The notes under the pieces are model-generated. The model ran no database searches and was not told the origin of the DNA. It saw nothing but the letters and a program-made list of their open reading frames with translations. Shown here one piece after another: positions 9,224-18,857 of a stretch of 64,000 bases of DNA (positions are counted from its first letter, which is position 1; the number at the start of each line of letters is the position of its first letter). This DNA comes from an uncultured Synechococcales cyanobacterium (GTDB lineage: Bacteria; Cyanobacteriota; Cyanobacteriia; Thermosynechococcales; Thermosynechococcaceae), in NCBI GenBank assembly GCA_902806435.1, contig CADCWO010000264.1, positions 1 through 64,000 on the forward strand, given 5' to 3'. The position numbers were made by a program, and so were the translations under genes.

Positions 9224-9739
9224 ATGATAGAAATGAAAGTTGCTGGGATTGCATTAGACGCGGCAACTCGCATTCCCATCGTGCTGTTGAAGGATGCTAC
9301 AGGGCGCCGAGCTTTGCCGATCTGGATCACCCAGGACATGGCAAAGGCGATTCTTACAGCCCTAGAAAACCAGCGATCGCCACGGCCTTTAACTCACGAC
9401 CTAATGGTCAATCTTTTAGATGCCTGGGATATGACCCTGGAGCGCATCGTGATCCATGCCCTTCAGGACAACACTTTCTATGCCATCCTCACCATCCGCC
9501 AGGGGGAAGTCAAAAAGGAAATTGATGCCCGGCCCAGTGATGCGATCGCTTTGGCCTTGCGAACAGACTGCTCGATCTGGGTTTTAGAAGAAGTGGTTGC
9601 CGATGCCTCTATCCCTGTAGATCGAGATGCCGACGAAGCAGAGCGGCAAGCCTTCCGGCAATTCCTGGCTAACCTGCGACCAGAAGACTTTACGGAAAGT
9701 GGAGGGCGCGGGGAAGCGGATGAGGCTTCATCCGCTTGA
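9224..9739 (+). CDS. bifunctional nuclease (BFN/DUF151) family protein
   Basis: The N-terminal 130 residues match the BFN domain, with MIEMKVAGIALD, the core PIWITQDMAKAILTALE, and the conserved RPSDAIALALR near residues 105-115. Plant members have nuclease activity, while the role of cyanobacterial members is not established. The C-terminal 35 residues are acidic and Ala/Glu-rich. The stop codon is three bases before the ATG of the aldo/keto reductase, so the two are almost certainly one operon. Confidence 0.85.
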   Translation: MIEMKVAGIALDAATRIPIVLLKDATGRRALPIWITQDMAKAILTALENQRSPRPLTHDLMVNLLDAWDMTLERIVIHALQDNTFYAILTIRQGEVKKEIDARPSDAIALALRTDCSIWVLEEVVADASIPVDRDADEAERQAFRQFLANLRPEDFTESGGRGEADEASSA

Positions 9740-9742
9740 GCT

Positions 9743-10876
9743 ATGCACTATCGCCGTCTTGGCAAAACCAACTTACACCTCTCCGTTTTCTCACTGGGAA
9801 CCATGCGTTACCTGGCCTCAGCTGAAGTTGCCCAACAAACTGTGCAACGTGCCCTCCAGCTTGGTATTAATCACATTGAGACTGCTCAAGGCTACGGCAA
9901 AAGTGAATCCTATTTAGGAACAGCGTTGCAAGGGGGATTAGTTCCCCGCCAGCAACTGCATGTCACCACGAAACTTACTCCTACTCTGGACGCTGATGGG
10001 ATGGCTCGCCGGATTGACCAGTCTTTGCAGGCTCTTGGCTTGGACTACTTGGATGCTCTAGCGATTCACGGCTTGAATACGCCGGAACACTTGGCCTGGA
10101 TACGCTCGCCACAAGGATGTATGCAGGCGGTGCAGCAAGCTTTAGCAGATGGACGAGTACGCCATGTTGGATTTTCGACCCATGCTGCCTTGGAGGTGAT
10201 CCTAGCGGCGATCGCCACGGAACAGTTCGAGTTTGTCAATCTTCATTACTCCTATTTTTTTCAACGCAATGCCCCTGCGATCGCTTTAGCACACCAGCAG
10301 GATATGGGGGTGTTCATCATTTCTCCGGCGGATAAAGGTGGTTTACTGTATACTCCACCGCCAACCTTGCAAGCCCTCTGTGCTCCTTACACTCCCTTAC
10401 ACCTGAACTATCGCTTCCTGCTGAGTGACCCCCGCATCACAACACTAAGTGTAGGAGCAGCCAACCCGGAAGAGTTGGACCTGCCATTGGTAGTTTCCGA
10501 TCAAAGCGGTCCCTTGAGCAATGAGGAGGCTAAGGCTCTGGAATGTCTCAGCCTGCACCAGATCAATGCCTTAGGAACAGACCGCTGCAGCCAGTGCTAC
10601 GCATGCCTACCCTGCCCAGAATTAATTCAGATCCCCGAGGTGTTAAGGCTGCGGAACCTAGCAGTGGCTTACGACATGCAAGCATTCGGGCGCTACCGCT
10701 ACCAAATGTTTGAAAATGCTGGGCACTGGTTTCCCGGTACGAAAGCCAATCGTTGTACCGCCTGCGGTGATTGTTTGCCGCGGTGTCCAGAACAGTTGGA
10801 TATTCCAGCGCTGCTGCAAGATACCCACCAACGACTCAATGGTCAAACCCGCCCCCGGCTTTGGGAATCCATCTAG
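9743..10876 (+). CDS. aldo/keto reductase with C-terminal 4Fe-4S domain
   Basis: Residues about 1-270 form an AKR TIM barrel. The start MHYRRLGKTNLHLSVFSLG, the catalytic-Tyr region ETAQGYGKSES, the Lys in TTKLTP and the His in DALAIHGLN are all recognisable. After residue 285 two ferredoxin-like cysteine clusters appear, CSQCYACLPCP and CTACGDCLPRCP, suggesting two [4Fe-4S] centres and electron transfer to a ferredoxin. The substrate is unknown. It is cotranscribed with the BFN protein (three-base gap). This fused architecture is common in cyanobacteria and clostridia. Confidence 0.88.
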   Translation: MHYRRLGKTNLHLSVFSLGTMRYLASAEVAQQTVQRALQLGINHIETAQGYGKSESYLGTALQGGLVPRQQLHVTTKLTPTLDADGMARRIDQSLQALGLDYLDALAIHGLNTPEHLAWIRSPQGCMQAVQQALADGRVRHVGFSTHAALEVILAAIATEQFEFVNLHYSYFFQRNAPAIALAHQQDMGVFIISPADKGGLLYTPPPTLQALCAPYTPLHLNYRFLLSDPRITTLSVGAANPEELDLPLVVSDQSGPLSNEEAKALECLSLHQINALGTDRCSQCYACLPCPELIQIPEVLRLRNLAVAYDMQAFGRYRYQMFENAGHWFPGTKANRCTACGDCLPRCPEQLDIPALLQDTHQRLNGQTRPRLWESI

Positions 10877-11034
10877 TATTTTCAAGCCTGGTTTAATCGC
10901 TTCTAACCTTTTACTCCTCCTTAGGGGTGAGTCTTAGTCCAACTTTCAGTCTGTATCTCCTCCCCGTGAGCGATTCTAGCCAGAGGTAACATTTTGTTAC
11001 TTTAAATACCAGTTCAATTCTTAGGAAAATAGGT

Positions 11035-11808
11035 ATGACTGCTAGCTCCCCAACTAAAGTAGAACGCTCAATCTCTGCCGTTTTTAAGACTCACGAGCAG
11101 GTTGATCAGGTCATCCGGCGTCTCTTAGACAGGGGCATTACCCAAGACGACATTTCTGTGCTGGGCAGAAACTTCCACTCAGAAACTCGGATCTCCGGTT
11201 TTGTGACTAAGAAAGATGTGATTCTGGAAGGACTGAAGCGGGGTGGACTGTTTGGTTCCCTCTTTGGTTCCACGCTTGCCCTCCTGACTGGTGTCGGCGT
11301 TCTGTTTATCCCCTTTGTGGGAGCTGTAGCTGCTGCCGGACCCCTAGGAGCAGCCTTGCTGGGGGCAGCAAGCGGGGCAATTTTGGGTTCTGCAGGCGGG
11401 GGCTTAGCCTCAGCCTTAGTTGCATTAGGCTTGCCAGAAGATAAGGCAGCAGTTTATCAAACACGGGTAGAAGCTGGAGAATTTCTTCTAGTGGTGGAAG
11501 TTCCAGTCGATAAAGCAGGTGAGATTCAATTACTTCTGGAAAGTGCTGGCGCAGAGGAAGTTTCCACTTCTGAAACGACTTTGCCACGTCCCAGCATGGG
11601 CGCGGTCAACAGCCCTAGTGACTTGTCTCCCGAAGTCCGCAATCACTTATCGCCGGAAGCACAACAGACATTTACCGAACGCTATAACGCCGCTTTATCA
11701 GCATCTAACAACCCCTCTGAGGCTGAGCATGAGGCTTGGGACGCTGTGCATCAAGAATATGAAGCGGATGAAAATGGTGTTTGGTCTAAGCCAAAAGTTG
11801 CTGCTTAA
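11035..11808 (+). CDS. stress-type protein with Gly-rich membrane segment and ChaB-like C-terminus
   Basis: Three parts are visible in 257 aa. Residues about 10-70 resemble the general stress protein 17M fold ([20 protein letters not shown]). Residues about 71-125 are a Gly/Ala-rich hydrophobic stretch with many small-residue zippers ([17 protein letters not shown]), able to insert in a membrane. Residues about 198-257 match the ChaB family ([17 protein letters not shown], then [12 protein letters not shown]). The gene is isolated and ends in a strong terminator. Function unknown; a membrane-associated stress role is inference. Confidence 0.7.
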   Translation: MTASSPTKVERSISAVFKTHEQVDQVIRRLLDRGITQDDISVLGRNFHSETRISGFVTKKDVILEGLKRGGLFGSLFGSTLALLTGVGVLFIPFVGAVAAAGPLGAALLGAASGAILGSAGGGLASALVALGLPEDKAAVYQTRVEAGEFLLVVEVPVDKAGEIQLLLESAGAEEVSTSETTLPRPSMGAVNSPSDLSPEVRNHLSPEAQQTFTERYNAALSASNNPSEAEHEAWDAVHQEYEADENGVWSKPKVAA

Positions 11809-12105
11809 TTGTCAACCAGTTCTGCCTTGATAGTAGACCATTAGCTGAATAGGTTACTCCTTGTGGAAGGACAGGTCAATAACCTGTCCTTTTTCATTTT
11901 TCAACCAACAAGCGGCAAAAAAACATTAATAGTCACATCCACTGCGTTAATTCAGGAACAACGTTCTAAGTTATGCTAGTAAAGCCTCAATGCAATTTAG
12001 TCGGTTCGCTTGATTGACTTAGATCAGCATTAGTAACTCCAACTTGAGTTGAGTTATGAAGCTGCTTTAGTTTGATTTACGGCAAAAATTGCCTGAATGG
12101 CATAA
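11809..12105. other. intergenic region before tRNA-Leu
   Basis: It holds the terminator of the ChaB-like gene (listed separately) and the leader of tRNA-Leu. No open frame or other structure stands out. Confidence 0.5.
11869..11894 (+). terminator. intrinsic terminator
   Basis: An 8-bp perfect stem (GGACAGGT at 11869-11876, ACCTGTCC at 11882-11889) with a 5-base loop is followed by TTTTT. It ends the ChaB-like gene 60 bases upstream. Confidence 0.9.
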
Positions 12106-12187
12106 GCGGATGTGGTGGAATCGGTAGACACGCACGCTTGAGGGGCGTGTGGCGTAAGCCTTGCGAGTTCGAGTCTCGCCATCCGCA
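12106..12187 (+). tRNA. tRNA-Leu (GAG anticodon)
   Basis: An 82-nt class II tRNA. The acceptor stem pairs GCGGATG with CATCCGC and is followed by discriminator A. The anticodon stem CACGC/GCGTG encloses loop TTGAGGG, giving anticodon GAG for CUC/CUU leucine codons. The T arm contains GTTCGAGTC. A long variable arm fits tRNA-Leu. The CCA end is not encoded. Confidence 0.95.
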
Positions 12188-12239
12188 TTTAATCTGGTCC
12201 TGTTTCTTGACTTTACCTGCTTCCCTAGCAGCTATAACC

Positions 12240-13154
12240 TTAAGCAAAGCTCTCAACTGAAAGTAGCTCTACAATTTTCGGAGTGATGTCGGTAATAGCG
12301 TGTACGTTTTTAAAGGCAGTCGCTTCAGGTCCAATGACTAATAAAGGGACAGGGTTAAGAGTGTGACTTTTAGATGACAAGTCTTCAATGTTGCCATGAT
12401 CACTACTGACAATGAGCGTGACTTGAGAGGATAGGTGGGCAACGACACTCTCAATTAAGGCATCCACCAAAGCAATCACCTGAAGCGCTTGGGCCATATC
12501 TTGGTGATGTCCAGCATAGTCAGGTAGGTAGCACTCAAACAAGGCTAGGTGATGTTGGGTGCCAAGGCTTGCCAGGCGTTGTCCGGCCTCTTGGGGGGTA
12601 ACAGCCGGGACTTCTACACCTCTATCTTTCAAGCGCTCACCGGTAATATCCCAGTAAATTGCTTCACCCTGTGCATAATTTTTGCTCATCCGAAAGGGAA
12701 CCCCAGCAGTTAAAGCCAGTAGTGTGCCGACTGAATAACGGGCACGACGCTGAGCGATCGCTTCAAAGTAAGCAGGCGGATAGAAATTGGTGTGGGTGAC
12801 AGAGCCGCCTAAGGCCAGCGCTTGCTTAAACATGCCACTGGCATTGATCAAACTCCGTAATGACCCGTTGGCAAAAGCAGTTAAATGTCGTCCTAGAAAG
12901 GCCGGAGCGTTGCATCCAGTATAAAGTGCCGTCTGGCCTGTCGCACTCTGCGGTAAACCAGGTACACCCAGCCGTGCATCAATCGGCTGAAATAGTATTT
13001 TAGGAGTGTCTACCCATAGTCCAGACAGCAGGGGCCCCCCTAAAACCTGGTTCAAAAAAGGGGTTGCATCTGCAGATATAAAGGGATTGCTGGAGCAATC
13101 CTCAGCTAAGCCCACACCATCTAAAAACAGGAAGATAAATTGTGGAGATGCCAT
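12240..13154 (-). CDS. PGM/alkaline-phosphatase-superfamily metalloenzyme
   Basis: A 304-aa member of the metalloenzyme superfamily that includes cofactor-independent phosphoglycerate mutase. The metal-binding start FLFLDGVGLAE, the nucleophile motif PQSATGQTALYTG (Thr/Ser in SATGQT) and the second metal site SSDHGNIEDLS are intact. It lacks the inserted transferase domain of true iPGM, so it is more likely a phosphatase or phosphotransferase. The substrate cannot be read from the sequence. It is convergent with tRNA-Leu. Confidence 0.8.
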   Translation of the reverse strand: MASPQFIFLFLDGVGLAEDCSSNPFISADATPFLNQVLGGPLLSGLWVDTPKILFQPIDARLGVPGLPQSATGQTALYTGCNAPAFLGRHLTAFANGSLRSLINASGMFKQALALGGSVTHTNFYPPAYFEAIAQRRARYSVGTLLALTAGVPFRMSKNYAQGEAIYWDITGERLKDRGVEVPAVTPQEAGQRLASLGTQHHLALFECYLPDYAGHHQDMAQALQVIALVDALIESVVAHLSSQVTLIVSSDHGNIEDLSSKSHTLNPVPLLVIGPEATAFKNVHAITDITPKIVELLSVESFA

Positions 13155-13408
13155 ACAAGTTAATTGAGCCAGACAGCCATGGAAGTACCTCTACTGCAAT
13201 TATCTTGTATGGGGGTTTCATGATGATTAAGTCCTATTCCACAACTATGGCTTAAGCTTCTGGCCGTGCCGTATGGAATAAGCTCCTATCCGCTGTAGAA
13301 GACTCATGCATTCGATAAACCGTTTCGTGGCTCATCGCACCTGCTTAAAGTTAGGAGTCAGGCGAGCAGCTAGTTTACTAGTAACGGCTAGCTTGCTAGC
13401 ATGCCAAA

Positions 13409-13727
13409 GTGGCTCAAGCGGCTTTGAGCCGTTCATCTACTCAATCGCTTGAGCCGGATGCAGCAGTGCAAAAGCTGATAGCGAAAAATCAGCGGTTTAT
13501 CCAGCAGTGCTCCCGATATTCCGGCCAATCCTCAGCACGCTTACAGGAGTTTGGAAGCCCAACATCCTTTCAGAACTGTCCGAAGTTGGGCAGATTTACG
13601 AGTGCCGGCTGAGGTTATTTTTGATCAGCGCATTGGAGACAGCTTCGATGTGCAGATTGCTGAATATATTACGACGTTTGAAGCGATCGTCAGTATTGAA
13701 TATGCCGCTGCTCTATATAATTACCGT
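13409..13727 (+). pseudogene. beta-carbonic anhydrase fragment, frameshifted and truncated
   Basis: The first segment (from GTG at 13409) reads AVQKLIAKNQRFIQQ and then SSARLQE, matching the N-terminal helix of bacterial beta-carbonic anhydrases. Near 13547 the frame changes. The second segment continues EAQHPFRTV, WADLRVPAEVIFDQ, IGDSFDVQIAEY and IVSIEYAAAL. The zinc-site signature Cys-Ala-Asp-Ser-Arg has become Trp-Ala-Asp-Leu-Arg, so the zinc-ligand Cys and the Asp-Arg neighbourhood are lost. The C-terminal half, including the His-Cys zinc ligands, is missing where the convergent thioredoxin-fold gene begins. This is a dead gene. Confidence 0.82.
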
Positions 13728-13728
13728 T

Positions 13729-15789
13729 TCAGTGCAGCCGTAGCTGGCTTTGCTGCACTTGCTCTTGTAGCTGAACTGCACTTTGAGCCGGTTCCTGACA
13801 ACTCAAGGCTTGACAGACTAAACCCACAGCTCCAGTTGGCAGGTTGGATTCCAATGCATAGACAACTGTTGGGAAGTACTGCTGGGCCATTCCTTTCATT
13901 TGTGCTGCTGTGGTACGGATCAGTGTGTGGTTTTGGTACCAATCTAAGGCAGTAAACAAACTAGGACAAGCCTGGGGAGACTGGCGCGCCATTTGAGCAA
14001 AAGCTTTTAAGGCTTGCTCTGCCTGAGCTAAATAGTCTATGTTCTCAGTGAGCATTGCCAATCGGACTAAATTGGAGATCGCTACTCCATTCGCTGCCGG
14101 AGTCGCATTGTCAATCCAACTGCGTTCCCGTACCAGTAGCTCCTGACTGGTATCACTGGCCGTGTTGTAATAGCCACCCGAACTCCACAGAAGTTGATCA
14201 AACTCCTGTTGTACCCTATGCGCTTGTTTCCGCCAATCTTCAGAGGCATTACCCTTCACCAGGTTGGCCTGGTGTAAATCTAATAACGCTTTAATCAGCA
14301 GTGCGTAATCTTCAGATTGCGCGGGTACCTCCGCTTTGCCATCGTAATTAATTCGGTGCAATCGCCCCTCAACCCATTGGTAGTCTAGGATGAATTGAGC
14401 GGCGGTGGCTGCTAGCTCGAGGTAGGAGGGTTGATCAAAGGTGGTGGCAGCCTTGACTAGCCCAGAGATCATCAAGCTGTTCCAGGCAACAATCATTTTA
14501 GGATCAGTAACGGGCGGAATCCGGCCCGGCCAAGTTTGGCTCTTCGCTTCCTGATTATTCCGCGCTGGGGGGAAGGTCGATAAGTTGTCGGGCCGAGAGC
14601 CGTAGCGAACGGCAAACAGCTTCGCTAAAGCAGTTTCGACAATAGCTGGCAACTCGCCTAATGCTTGGCGCTGGAGCACGATGCGCTTGCTTTCAAAGTT
14701 GCCAGCTTTAGAAATATGGAACGCCTTCGCCAATTCTGTCAATTCCGGCTGATCCACAATGTCTTGCAGCTCCTGGAAGGTCCAGACGTAAAATCGGCCT
14801 TCTTCCGGTTCTAAATCGGTAGCCGTGACAAAACTATCTGCGTCTTGGGCGGCGTAGAAGTAGCCAGCCGGGGCAGTCATTTCCCGCTGTAGCCATTGAA
14901 CAGTACCCGCGATCGCTCGCCGGATTGCTGGTTCTTGAACCCCAGCAATCCACAGGTTTGACAGGTACTCCATAATCAAACCATTGTCGTAAAGCATTTT
15001 CTCAAAGTGCGGTACCGTCCAATTTGGATCAACGGTGTAGCGGTGGAAACCGCCCCCCACATGGTCGTAAATTCCTCCCAGAGCCAAATCTAAGCCCCTT
15101 TGGGTACATACATTTAAGGCATCCAGTTCAGCTTGTAAGTTAAAGCGACTGCCTTGCAGGGCAAGCTCGGCGTAGGGAATCATTGGAAAACGAGTTCCTG
15201 CACTCTCACGCGCAATCACGGTTGTATTTTCTTGGATTCCCCGTTCCAGTAATTCAGCCTCTAAGATGGCAACAGGATCCAAGGTATTAGCCCGTTCTAA
15301 ATGGCGCATTAGTTCATTTTTTTGGGCTGCCAGCTTATCTTTCTGCGTATCGTAATGACTGCGCAGCGCCTGCAACACCTGTAAAAATCCTGGTCGCCCA
15401 TAGCGCGGCTGTATTGGGAAGTAGGTGCCGCCATAAAAGGGGACTAAATCCCCTGGAGTGAGAAATACATTTAATGGCCAACCCCCTTGGCCAATCATCA
15501 TCTGCACGGCCTGCATGTAAATACTGTCAACATCTGGCCTTTCTTCCCGGTCCACCTTAATCGGTAGAAACTGGGCATTCAAGTACTCAGCGATCGCTGG
15601 GTCGGAAAAAGCTTCCCCTTCCATAACGGTGCACCAGTGGCAGCTTGAATAGCCCACAGACAGAAAAATTGGTTTATCCTCTTTTTGGGCTTTTTCTAGG
15701 GCTTCTTCAGACCAGGGCCACCAATCTACTGGATTCTCGGCATGTTTGCGTAGATACAAGCTGTTGGACTGGGCTAAACGATTAGTCAT
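13729..15789 (-). CDS. thioredoxin-domain protein, YyaL/SSP411 family
   Basis: A full-length 686-aa member of the family related to spermatogenesis-associated protein 20. The N-terminal thioredoxin-like domain (about 1-160) carries CHWC at 50-53, then the conserved [13 protein letters not shown] and [11 protein letters not shown]. The rest is an alpha/alpha-barrel similar to N-acylglucosamine epimerases ([28 protein letters not shown]). Biochemical role unsettled in all organisms; the redox motif is inferred to be active. It ends beside the carbonic anhydrase relic. Confidence 0.9.
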   Translation of the reverse strand: MTNRLAQSNSLYLRKHAENPVDWWPWSEEALEKAQKEDKPIFLSVGYSSCHWCTVMEGEAFSDPAIAEYLNAQFLPIKVDREERPDVDSIYMQAVQMMIGQGGWPLNVFLTPGDLVPFYGGTYFPIQPRYGRPGFLQVLQALRSHYDTQKDKLAAQKNELMRHLERANTLDPVAILEAELLERGIQENTTVIARESAGTRFPMIPYAELALQGSRFNLQAELDALNVCTQRGLDLALGGIYDHVGGGFHRYTVDPNWTVPHFEKMLYDNGLIMEYLSNLWIAGVQEPAIRRAIAGTVQWLQREMTAPAGYFYAAQDADSFVTATDLEPEEGRFYVWTFQELQDIVDQPELTELAKAFHISKAGNFESKRIVLQRQALGELPAIVETALAKLFAVRYGSRPDNLSTFPPARNNQEAKSQTWPGRIPPVTDPKMIVAWNSLMISGLVKAATTFDQPSYLELAATAAQFILDYQWVEGRLHRINYDGKAEVPAQSEDYALLIKALLDLHQANLVKGNASEDWRKQAHRVQQEFDQLLWSSGGYYNTASDTSQELLVRERSWIDNATPAANGVAISNLVRLAMLTENIDYLAQAEQALKAFAQMARQSPQACPSLFTALDWYQNHTLIRTTAAQMKGMAQQYFPTVVYALESNLPTGAVGLVCQALSCQEPAQSAVQLQEQVQQSQLRLH

Positions 15790-16024
15790 GGTGCATTGCC
15801 TACCGGACTACACCCTAGTCTATCGAGATGGAATCCTCAGTTCCAACAATCCCAAGTCTAGCCAGTGAAATTTTCGACACAGTTTAAGCTTCCAATCTTG
15901 CCCAAGTTGAATAGCTTGGAGAGATCACTGCTATAAACCATACCGGCACAGCTTCTCCTTGAAAGCCCCCGCGTTAAATTGCTAAGGGGCAAAATAGGTA
16001 CGGTCAAATTATCCAAAATCCAAG

Positions 16025-17359
16025 TTGTTATCAACCAAACAAAACACTGAAAGTAAACGTCGCCGTCGTACCTCAGCGATCAATCAGCTGCGTCATGAAG
16101 ATCGTGCAGCTCATGATTGGTATCGTTTCGTACTTTCTTTTCCACCCCATCTCGTACAAGTCTACCTTCAGCAGTTTGGTGTAAGTAGTAGCAACCAAGT
16201 TCTAGACCCATTTTGTGGTACAGGCACAACACTAGTTGAGTGCAAAAAGCTTGGCGTTCCTAGTGTGGGGGTTGAGGCAAATCCGATGGCTCATTTTGCT
16301 AGCCAAGTCAAGGTAGATTGGAGCCCTGATCCTGATAGTTTGATTGACCATGCCTACCAGGTTGCTGAAACTCTAAAAGCGGAGTTTGACTTGGAAGGAA
16401 TTCTTGAGGGTGCCTCCAATTCCTTTCTAGAGAAGCAACCTCAGTTGAGAACTCTTCCTGACGAGAGCCAAAATCTACTACTGAAAAATTCAATTAGCCC
16501 ACTGCCGCTCCACAAGACACTAGCTCTACTTAGCCAACTGAAAAAGCACCCCAACAAGCAGTGTGAACGGCACGAACAAGTAGCGCTGGCCAAAGCTTTG
16601 GTTGATTCGATTAGCAATCTGCGTTTTCGTCCTGAGGTTGGTGTAGGTCCTACTAGGCTAAATCCTCCAGTGATTGAAGCTTGGCTATCTGAGGTTAGGG
16701 AGATTGCTAATGACTTACGTGAGTTAAAGAGTATAACAAGCGCTCCAGCGATCGCTCACCACGCAGATTCTCGACAAATTCTTAAAGTGCTGGAGCCAAA
16801 CTCTATTGATGCTGTAATTACATCCCCTCCTTATCCCAACGAGAAAGACTACACCCGTACAACCCGTCTTGAATTGGTTTTACTGGGTTTTATTACGAGT
16901 AAAGCAGAGCTGCAAGCACTCAAACGTGGTCTGATACGCTCAAACACTCGTGGGGTTTATAAGGGAGATGATGATGATCAGTGGATTACAGCTCATCCAG
17001 AAATTCAGCGAATCGCAGCAGAGATTGAAGCAAGGCGGATCGCACTGGGTAAGACTAGCGGTTTTGAAAAACTTTACGGCAAAGTGACTAAACTCTATTT
17101 TGGGGGCATGGCACGGCACTTAGCAGATTTACGGACGATCTTGCGACCTGGCGCTCAGTTAGCTTACGTAGTCGGTGATCAAGCTTCCTATCTACAAATT
17201 ATGCTCCGCACAGGCCAACTGTTAGTAAGTATTGCTCAGTCACTTGGTTACGAGCTGATTAGGATTGACTTGTTTAGGACTCGGATAGCTAGCGCCACTC
17301 AAGAGCAATTACGAGAAGAAGTTGTTGTTTTGCGGTGGCCAGGACAGACACACAGATAA
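16025..17359 (+). CDS. orphan DNA methyltransferase (amino-methylating type)
   Basis: The SAM-binding motif I DPFCGTGTT is at about residues 61-69, and catalytic motif IV TSPPYPNEKDY near 266-276. A Ser/Thr-Pro-Pro-Tyr tetrapeptide marks exocyclic amino methylation (N4-cytosine, or N6-adenine). The N-terminus is very basic (SKRRRR). The 200 residues between I and IV probably form target recognition. No restriction endonuclease gene lies beside it, so it looks like a solitary epigenetic methylase of the kind common in cyanobacteria. The start is TTG; no ATG lies near, and an in-frame stop is ten codons upstream. Target site unknown. Confidence 0.82.
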   Translation: MLSTKQNTESKRRRRTSAINQLRHEDRAAHDWYRFVLSFPPHLVQVYLQQFGVSSSNQVLDPFCGTGTTLVECKKLGVPSVGVEANPMAHFASQVKVDWSPDPDSLIDHAYQVAETLKAEFDLEGILEGASNSFLEKQPQLRTLPDESQNLLLKNSISPLPLHKTLALLSQLKKHPNKQCERHEQVALAKALVDSISNLRFRPEVGVGPTRLNPPVIEAWLSEVREIANDLRELKSITSAPAIAHHADSRQILKVLEPNSIDAVITSPPYPNEKDYTRTTRLELVLLGFITSKAELQALKRGLIRSNTRGVYKGDDDDQWITAHPEIQRIAAEIEARRIALGKTSGFEKLYGKVTKLYFGGMARHLADLRTILRPGAQLAYVVGDQASYLQIMLRTGQLLVSIAQSLGYELIRIDLFRTRIASATQEQLREEVVVLRWPGQTHR

Positions 17360-17928
17360 CCTGGTATTAAGCTGATGGTTCGGATGCTTCCTAAATGTCA
17401 AGGCTGAAATTATTTCCCGGCAGGTATTCACCACTTGCCAAATCTGTAAATTGAGTAATGGTTAGATTCCTTTAGATTTAAAGATTTCAGCGATCACCCC
17501 TAGCCGGTCTTCGATGATCGCGCTTCTGGTAATGTTGGGCTCTACACAACCAAACTTATGACAACTTCTCGCTTGTGCTCACCGCAGGCTCAAGTTACCA
17601 ACGTACCTTATCCCCATGGGTCAATCTCCCCGCAAAAGCCTTTATAAATCTTCGAGAGGGCAAATTGAAAGGTAGTCTCCAGAAGATTGTCTTTCACGGA
17701 AAATTGCCGCTTTAAAAGAGCAAGACGCAAATTAGCAGACCTAAGCTTCGGTTTTGAGAGTATGGCCACTGCACCACACCGCAAGGATGTATTCCCTTCT
17801 CACAACCGAATAGTAGTCAGATCAAAGCTGTGATTATCGAAACAAATGCAGTCTGAATGACCCTATGCCAAGCCGTAGATGCAATAGGATGAAAGACAGT
17901 ACTTAGTTATATCTCCTGTCTTCTGACC
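17360..17928. other. intergenic region, 569 bp
   Basis: No gene, RNA or strong terminator was recognised between the methyltransferase gene and argB. Base composition is like the neighbouring spacers. The last 60 bases must hold the argB promoter, but I cannot assign boxes. Confidence 0.4.
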
Positions 17929-18798
17929 ATGCTCAATGATAGCGACCGCGTTCAAGTCCTTAGTGAGGCTCTGCCCTATCTTCAGGAGTTTGCCGGGCGA
18001 ACCATTGTTGTCAAGTACGGCGGAGCGGCGATGAAAGATAGTCTGCTGAAAGAACAGGTGATCCGTGATGTGGTGTTACTAGCCTGTGTGGGACTGCGCC
18101 CGGTTGTCGTCCACGGTGGGGGGCCAGAGATTAATATTTGGCTAGACAAGCTAGGAATTGAGCCGCAGTTTAACAATGGTTTGCGCGTAACTGATGCCAC
18201 CACAATGGATGTAGTGGAGATGGTCTTGGTGGGCCGGGTGAACAAAGAACTGGTTTCCTTGATTAACCGAGCGGGGGGGTCAGCGATTGGTTTATGCGGC
18301 AAGGACGGTAACTTATTTAAGGCACGGCCGGAAGGCCGCACTGGCATAGGCTTTGTGGGGGAAGTTACCAGTGTTGACATACGTATGTTAGTTCCCCTGA
18401 TTGAAAGTGGTTACATTCCGGTAATTTCCAGTGTTGCTGAGGATAACAACGGCCAAGCCTACAACATTAACGCCGATACGGTTGCTGGGGAATTGGCCGC
18501 CGCCCTCAATGCGGAGAAACTGATTTTACTCACTGATACGCCCGGAATTTTGCAGGACTATCATGATCCAACCAGCTTAATTCGCCGGATGGACATTCAA
18601 CAGGCCCGGAATCTAATTGACACCGGGATCGTTTCTGGGGGAATGATTCCCAAGGTGAGTTGCTGTGTGCGATCGCTGGCCCAAGGGGTACGAGCTGCCC
18701 ACATTATCGATGGCCGAATTCCTCACTCCTTACTGCTGGAAATCTTTTCTGATAGTGGGGTTGGTTCAATGCTGGTTGCTTCTGATTACTCGCCCTAG
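17929..18798 (+). CDS. argB: acetylglutamate kinase
   Basis: ArgB phosphorylates N-acetyl-L-glutamate in arginine synthesis; in cyanobacteria it is activated by PII and inhibited by arginine. The amino-acid-kinase fold is complete. It has [11 protein letters not shown] (ATP phosphate lysine), VHGGGPEIN (substrate glycines), the Asp/Asn turn [21 protein letters not shown] and SGGMIPKV with the catalytic lysine. The tail ELFSDSGVG-like stretch [13 protein letters not shown] is the PII/arginine-sensing C-terminus. At 289 aa it is near standard length. A methyltransferase gene follows 59 bases later. Confidence 0.96.
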   Translation: MLNDSDRVQVLSEALPYLQEFAGRTIVVKYGGAAMKDSLLKEQVIRDVVLLACVGLRPVVVHGGGPEINIWLDKLGIEPQFNNGLRVTDATTMDVVEMVLVGRVNKELVSLINRAGGSAIGLCGKDGNLFKARPEGRTGIGFVGEVTSVDIRMLVPLIESGYIPVISSVAEDNNGQAYNINADTVAGELAAALNAEKLILLTDTPGILQDYHDPTSLIRRMDIQQARNLIDTGIVSGGMIPKVSCCVRSLAQGVRAAHIIDGRIPHSLLLEIFSDSGVGSMLVASDYSP

Positions 18799-18857
18799 GG
18801 ATGCCCTGACCTAGAAAAATTCATTAAACTTTACAAGTAGCACTCAGGCAGATTCCT

